A stretch of 10,749 bases of DNA. Origin: Treponema sp. GTDB taxonomy: Bacteria; Spirochaetota; Spirochaetia; Treponematales; Treponemataceae. This document shows, in pieces, positions 6,009-10,749 of this stretch. The stretch is taken from NCBI GenBank assembly GCA_017613485.1, contig JAGADS010000131.1, positions 1 through 10,749 on the forward strand, written 5' to 3'. Position numbers and translations under genes: made by a program. The notes under the pieces are model-generated. The model had not been told where the DNA came from. It did no database searches and worked only from the letters and a program-made list of their open reading frames with translations. Numbering within the stretch: the first letter of the stretch is position 1; every line of letters begins with the position of its first letter.

Positions 6009-6017
6009 GACGGTGTT

Positions 6018-9000
6018 TTACTCAGAGGCGGTAAAAGTTATTTTTGGTCTAGCTTTTTGTCCACTGCGATTAACTTGTTTGCAAATATAAGTCCAATTAG
6101 AGCCAGCTGTTTGATCTTCTCCTCTTCCTCTTTTTATTTCAGATAACTGGATTTCAGGGAACCAATACTCGCCATCTACGAAGACTGGATTGTCTTTTGT
6201 TATTCCGCCTCTATGCCGCCTAAATTTATTGAAGCAAACTTTTATTGTCTGTGTTGGAGATGTAAAGGTATCAGTCCATGTACTAATTGATCCACCAGGT
6301 GTGCACCAGTTGTTTTGAGTTACCGCATATTGGTTATTCATGTGATCCCAAATAGCCGTAGTTTTAGTTGGTCCTGCAATAGAGATAACTCCCTTTGCGT
6401 TAAACGAATTTTCTCCAAAGCCGTCTATTTCTATATATAAATTACTGCTTGTCAGTGTAATCGGTTTAATCATAACATTAATGTATTTTGTTATCTTATC
6501 TGAGGACTTGCAATACATTCTTGTCTGTTCAATTTCAATCGTATATGTATTGTCAGGAGAAAGACCGAACGTCATGTTTTCTGGATCAAGATTGTTTACT
6601 CTTATTGATACAGTGTTTCCTTCATTTCCTGCCGAAACCTTACATTCTAGCGATTCATAGTTCTTGTAGCTGAACTGCCATTTTTCAGGATTTGACTTAG
6701 AGGTTCCTGCACCTCCTTTCTTTACTCCGTTAGTTATAGAGAATGTTGCAGGTGTCAATATTCCCTGTACATAAATTTTTTCTTCTGGGAAAGTCCTTGT
6801 GACGTAATTGGTCTTGGAAACCTCTGTTGTAACTCTGTGTGGACCAAGTTCAATAAAAGAGTCTGCTCCGTCATAATCCGTATAGGTGTGTCCGGATGCG
6901 GTGACATCTGTAGTCTTTACAGTTCCTCCATCAGGAGATGTAAACTTGTAGTACAATGCAATTGTTCCGTAAGGTGTTAATTCTGTATTATAATTGCTGT
7001 ATAGAAGATAAGAAGAGCCTCCTTTACAGTCGTTGGTTGCACTTACTTCGCTTGTCATGCCAGAATCTCTGTAGATTTTAAATGTTGGTTTCTGCAATTG
7101 CTCCACAATCTTTATTGTCTTTGTGACGGTCTTTGTCTTGTAATTATCCTTTGTAATGCTTATTGTAAGCGTGTGCTCGCCGAGTGAGCTCAGCGTGAAT
7201 GTTGCAGGACTTGAGCCTGTGTTGTAATGGGTTGTGCCGCCCTCCGTCACCTTGATTTTTTCTCCGCTTGCGCTTGCCCTTATTGTACAGCTTACATTAT
7301 GGTCTGTCTCCGGGACTTCTATCCATTTTTCTCCCGATTCCCTAGTCAGGCCGGGTGTGAATGAATATGACGGCTCCTGGATTGCGAGCACGACCTTTAT
7401 TTTCTTTGTGAACTCCCTGCTAATCATGTAGTCTTTGCTTACGGTTCCTTTGATTGTGTATTCGCCAATTCCAAGCTGACCGCTCTTTTCGCTTGTCTCA
7501 GAGAATACTATGCTGCTTCCGCTGGAGGATGTAATCTTTGCACCGCTGTCTGCAGTTTTTGGCTTAATCTTATAGTTTTCTTTGTCTGTTGTTTTCGGCA
7601 CTTCTATGGTTTCGAATCCTGATATTGTGCATCCGCTCAAACCGTATTTGGTGAATTCAAAGTCAGGTTCCTGCAATTGCTGCACAACCTTTACTTTCTT
7701 AGTTATGGTTGCGTCAATCTGGAATGCCTTGGTTACTGTAACAACTATTTCATGATCTCCAATGATAAGGTCTCCGGAATTGTCCTTTGCCCAATTGTTT
7801 ATCTTTGTCGTGACTGTAACGCCGGTATCCGGTGAGCTTGATGTGTACGATACTGTGGAATTTAAATTTGGAACCTCAATATAAAGGTAGCCGTCAGTAT
7901 CTGCACCCTTTCCGTTGAAGTCTTTTCCGAATGTGATAGTCGGCTCCTTGAGTTTTGGCACAATGACTATGAACTCTCTTGCAATGACATCGGTGTAGCC
8001 GTCTTTTTTTACCGTGGCTTCAATCTTGTATTTTCCTACTCCAAGCTCTCCTGAATCATTTGTTGACACAGTAGTATTAGGGCTGTTTGCCATGTTGGTG
8101 ACTACTGTGCTTAAGGTACCTCCCCTTGAATCTTTGTTGGTTACGGTGTAGGTCACTATAGAGCTGGCACTGTCAACCTCGATATATCTATAGTTCAAGG
8201 CGTCTTTTTTGTTGTTGAAATCTGTTCCAAATTTTATTTCAGGTTTTGTGAGTACGGAATCGACCTTTACCTTCTTTGTGAACGTCCGTGGAATCATGTG
8301 GTCCTTGCTTACGGTGACAGTGAACGTGTAATCGTTTACAGCCAGTTCTCCGCTCTTTTGCGGTGTTGCATCAAACTTTATGCTTCCTGCCGTGGATGAA
8401 ACACATGCACCGCTGTCAACTGCAGAAGGCTTAACCGTATAGCATGCTTTTTCTGTTGACGATGAGACTTCAAGATATTCAACTTCACCAACTTTCTTTC
8501 CGTTCAAGTTCGGGGTGAAGATATATACAGGTTCCTCAAGTGTCTTTGCGACCATGATCTTTCGTGTGGTCGTCACGTCGTTGCAGTACTGCTTGTGAAT
8601 AACTGCCGTGAGTGTGTGAGCGTTTACGTTGAGTGCTCCTGTCTTTGACTCTTCTGTCTCGCTGAATGCAGTTCCGTCAACAGTGCCTGAGACTGTGGTT
8701 CCTTCTTCCGTTGGAGAAATAGTGTAGCCCACTGTTGAATTTAACTGTGGAACCTCAAGGTACTCATATCCGCTTGTGTCGGTCATATCGTTGAAATATG
8801 TGTCTGTTTCATTTGTGCCGAATGTGAATGTGGCAGGATCCGGTGTCTTTACGATTCTGATTTTCTTTGTAACTGAAATCGGTCGGCTTCCGTCCTTGCT
8901 GGATTTGGCTGTAATCGTGTGCTGTCCGATTCCGGTTATTGAATACTTTCCGTCTGCTCCAGGGAATACCTCGTATTCACCGTCTCCGTCATCTACAGTA

Positions 9001-9993
9001 ACTTTGAGAATGTCTCCCTCATTGGCTACCTGTGCTGTGTATGAAACTGAATCGTTATTTGCTGCCACTTCAATGCATTTGAAGCCCTGCTCATCCTCAA
9101 GTTCATTAAACTCATTTATAATGTCCAGAGCCGGCTCGGTAAGCTGATGTACACCAAGTCTTGGATCCGTGGAAAGCATTTCTGATTTTAATCCGTGCGG
9201 ACCAAGAACCTGAACTGTGTATTCATAGAAAAGGTATTCTTCCTGTTTTGAGGAATAATACAGGTATGTGTGGTTTCCCATGTCGCTGTCATCAAGGCTT
9301 ATTATCTCACTTCCTTTGTAATAAAGTTCTCCGTCGCTTTCTCGCAGGTAGGTCTTTATCTCGTATCTTGAACCGTGGTTTCTTTTTAAGCTCAGGTTGG
9401 GAAGATCGAACCAGAGGTAGTGCATTTTTGTTCCGGGGTAAAACTCTCCACTTCCGGAGGTATTCATGTTCTTTACATTGTCCGGTGGTGTGTTCTGAAC
9501 AAAAGTTGTCTCATAAAAAAGCTCCGGGAAAGATTCCTTGAGCTGTTCCTCACTCCAGTCACTTGAACGGTTTTCAGGCCAAATGCAGCCGCTCAGTGTT
9601 ATTTTCTGGCCTTCGGTGTCATCAGGAAGTGTGGCACGTATTTTTATCGTTGTGTTGTGGTCCAGTGCTGTCTCGGAATAATCGGTATAAAAGGTTGAGC
9701 TTTTAGATTCGTCTGTAAACTTAAAGCACTTTTGGGTATCACTCGATTTACAGAGAATAGGGTAGCCTTTGGGATTTATCAGGTAGATGTCGATTTCAAC
9801 CGGGTTCAGGGCAGAAAGTAGGCGAACCGTCCAGTTCTGTGTATGGCGTAAGGTATTCGGTTTTACCAACCTGACATGTAGTAGTCCAATACTCAAGATA
9901 CTCACGTACAGGCTGCTGCCAGAATTCACAGGAAATAAGCAAAGTTGAACAAATCAAAACCAGGCAGTATGCAAAGCGTCGTAAATTTTTCAT
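6018..9993 (-). pseudogene. repeat-containing surface lipoprotein, paralogue 2, broken by a 2-bp frameshift
   Basis: The ATG at 9993, with a GGAGAG ribosome binding site, starts a signal peptide ending in the lipobox LISC (cysteine 22), followed by the same mature start as copy 1 (CEFWQQPVREYLEYW). Between 9818 and 9819 this copy lacks two bases present in copy 1 (3727-3728). After TELDGSP the frame turns to TFCPEPG and stops at 9796, giving 65 residues. The rest continues in another frame to 6018. Restoring two bases yields 1325 residues: N-terminal domain, FN3-like module, nine ~95-110-residue repeats and a C-terminal region unrelated to that of copy 1. A gene finder would report 6018-9929, but that start lies in the wrong frame and lacks a signal peptide. 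The body has no other stop, so the lesion is recent, reversible, programmed or a sequencing error. Confidence 0.8.
6459..9131 (-). repeat. tandem protein-domain repeats in lipoprotein copy 2 (9 units)
   Basis: Nine units of the kind seen in copy 1 run from restored residue 289 (ALDIINEF) to the IKPI strand. Units 2, 4 and 5 are nearly identical to copy 1 at DNA level. Unit 6 (7371-7664, 98 codons, restored residues 778-875) has no positional counterpart in copy 1 and most resembles unit 3, sharing SKDYMI and KPxTADSGA. Units 7 to 9 correspond to units 6 to 8 of copy 1 but are clearly diverged. Confidence 0.75.
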
Positions 9994-10031
9994 AACTCTC
10001 TCCGAAAAGCAAGCAAGTAAACAATATCTCT

Positions 10032-10060
10032 ACTATACTCATTTTCTCCATTTTCTTCAA
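10032..10060 (-). promoter_or_regulatory. promoter of lipoprotein copy 2
   Basis: On the minus strand TTGAAG (10055-10060), a 17-bp spacer and TATAGT (10032-10037) align with the copy 1 promoter. Here 38 nt separate the -10 box from the ATG, giving a leader of about 30 nt with GGAGAG two to three bases ahead of the AUG. Further upstream both genes share the motif CAAACAGTCCAAAA (4021-4034 and 10103-10116, plus strand), whose role is unknown. Confidence 0.6.
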
Positions 10061-10158
10061 GTAGTTATTGATAAAAATTTCTATGTTTTTAGCTTTCCGG
10101 AACAAACAGTCCAAAAGGATCTCTTAAAGAGCGTGGGGGATAGTGTCACATGAATTCC

Positions 10159-10572
10159 TTACAAGCCTATCTTAGCCAAAAATTCATCTGGTGAAAAAAT
10201 ACTTAAATTTGATTTTTTATAATCAGATTTGTTTCTTGTAATTATAGCATCATATTCATTGGATTCCGCTACAGCATTCTGAACTGAATCCTCAAAATCA
10301 TTCCAATCAGAGTTTAATGCTGATACGATATCCTCCTCAGAAACTCCTGATACATGAATAATCTGCAAGACTTTTTTTAGCAAATCCCTTACTTTGGATT
10401 TATCTCTTATCTCTTGGTAAGCAATATAATGGATATCTGTAATGGCAGAAGCAGAAACATATTTTTGAACAGTGTCGTCTGGAATTTTAAATATTTTGAC
10501 AGCAGCTTGAACAAAATCTGTTCGATTCAAAAGCATGTCTAGAACTATATTCGTATCAATCAATACCTGCAT
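10159..10572 (-). CDS. vapC: PIN-domain ribonuclease toxin (VapC type, PIN_3-like)
   Basis: The protein has 137 residues. It opens with VLIDTNIVLDMLLNR, the PIN strand carrying the first acidic residue D6, with D12 a helix turn later. The second acidic cluster is DFEDSVQ (D92 to D95), followed by the IITRNKSDY strand with D117 and the SIFSPDEFL end. This order matches the PIN_3 family, Mg-dependent endonucleases that act as toxins on tRNA, rRNA or mRNA. The start overlaps the 3' end of an upstream antitoxin-like gene by 17 nt, the usual vapBC coupling; an AGG lies 10 nt before the ATG. Target RNA cannot be predicted. The helical middle (residues 55-85) is lineage specific. Confidence 0.88.
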   Translation of the reverse strand: MQVLIDTNIVLDMLLNRTDFVQAAVKIFKIPDDTVQKYVSASAITDIHYIAYQEIRDKSKVRDLLKKVLQIIHVSGVSEEDIVSALNSDWNDFEDSVQNAVAESNEYDAIITRNKSDYKKSNLSIFSPDEFLAKIGL

Positions 10573-10749
10573 ATTTTCTTAGCCTATCTGAACGGTATTC
10601 TGAAAGAGATTTTCCACTGTTAGGAATAGCACCAACACGGGAGTCTACAAGGAAATCTTGAGGTTTTTTCCTAGGAACAGATTGAACTATTGTATAGGTG
10701 ACAACAACTTCCTGACCATTCTGAAATTTTATCGAAGGATCTAATACAA
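10556..10749 (-). CDS. probable antitoxin partner of the PIN toxin (partial, 5' end outside window)
   Basis: An open frame enters from the right edge and ends with TGA at 10556-10558, 17 nt inside vapC. The visible 63 residues include a beta segment (FQNGQEVVVTYTIV), a basic-proline patch (VPRKKPQDFLVD) and a charged helical tail (SLSEYRSDRLRKYAGID). The order, overlap and small size fit a VapB-type antitoxin, with the tail likely wrapping the toxin. The N-terminal part needed to name the family is beyond the window, and I do not recognise the sequence itself. Confidence 0.6.
   Translation of the reverse strand, partial: VLDPSIKFQNGQEVVVTYTIVQSVPRKKPQDFLVDSRVGAIPNSGKSLSEYRSDRLRKYAGID

Noticed and set aside
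9818..9929. ATG at 9929 as the true start of the second lipoprotein
   Set aside because: The first 37 residues from this ATG are the wrong-frame reading of a segment that codes for the conserved mature N-terminus in the frame of the ATG at 9993. They give no signal peptide and match nothing in copy 1.
9926..10114. 62-codon minus-strand open frame over the copy 2 leader
   Set aside because: It spans the promoter and leader of the second lipoprotein and overlaps its signal peptide in another frame; no counterpart upstream of copy 1.
10108..10140. Terminator of the vapC operon at CTCTTTAAGAG
   Set aside because: The dyad has almost no loop and only four T follow, so a functional hairpin is doubtful.

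Overview
The window looks like part of a Treponema (spirochete) chromosome, probably a gut, rumen or oral commensal type. The best evidence is the start of dnaX at the left edge, whose first residues read MAYEVTATRRRPQSF, a form I associate with treponemal DnaX. The large lipoproteins with relaxed, spirochete-style lipoboxes fit this. Species cannot be set from the sequence alone. Base composition is moderately AT-rich, and every gene I can support lies on the minus strand.

Layout by coordinate: (1) 1-139, start of dnaX, running off the left edge. (2) 205-242, an intrinsic terminator. (3) 286-3900, an intact 1204-residue lipoprotein built of about eight ~95-100-residue beta-sandwich-like repeats. 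(4) 4181-4898, a HepT/MntA (HEPN/minimal nucleotidyltransferase) toxin-antitoxin pair bracketed by two 61-bp direct repeats. (5) 5156-5772, a HicA/HicB toxin-antitoxin pair with a promoter and a dyad operator candidate. (6) 5824-6017, an intergenic stretch with two REP-like palindromes, one carrying a 2 x 22 bp tandem repeat in its loop. (7) 6018-9993, a second, closely related lipoprotein gene with nine repeats, broken by a 2-bp frameshift near its start. (8) 10159-10749, a PIN-domain (VapC-type) toxin and the 3' part of its antitoxin.

The main theme is a pair of directly repeated, mosaic surface-lipoprotein genes with two toxin-antitoxin modules between them and a third next door. The paralogues are near-identical in blocks (N-terminus, repeats 2, 4 and 5, part of 3) and diverged elsewhere (signal peptide, repeat 1, C-terminal third), as expected from gene conversion or repeat shuffling. 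Each copy has a different apparent lesion. Copy 1 has an intact reading frame but lacks 26 bp of the leader that copy 2 has. Copy 2 has the full leader and ribosome binding site but is frameshifted. Homologous recombination between the copies would delete hepT-mntA and hicAB, so these modules could stabilise the duplication; this is inference.

Predicted sigma70-like promoters, all with 17-bp spacers, can be drawn for dnaX, both lipoproteins, mntA and hicA. For dnaX and hicA the -10 box lies only 6 nt from an ATG, which suggests leaderless transcripts. No gene-free stretch exceeds 300 bases.
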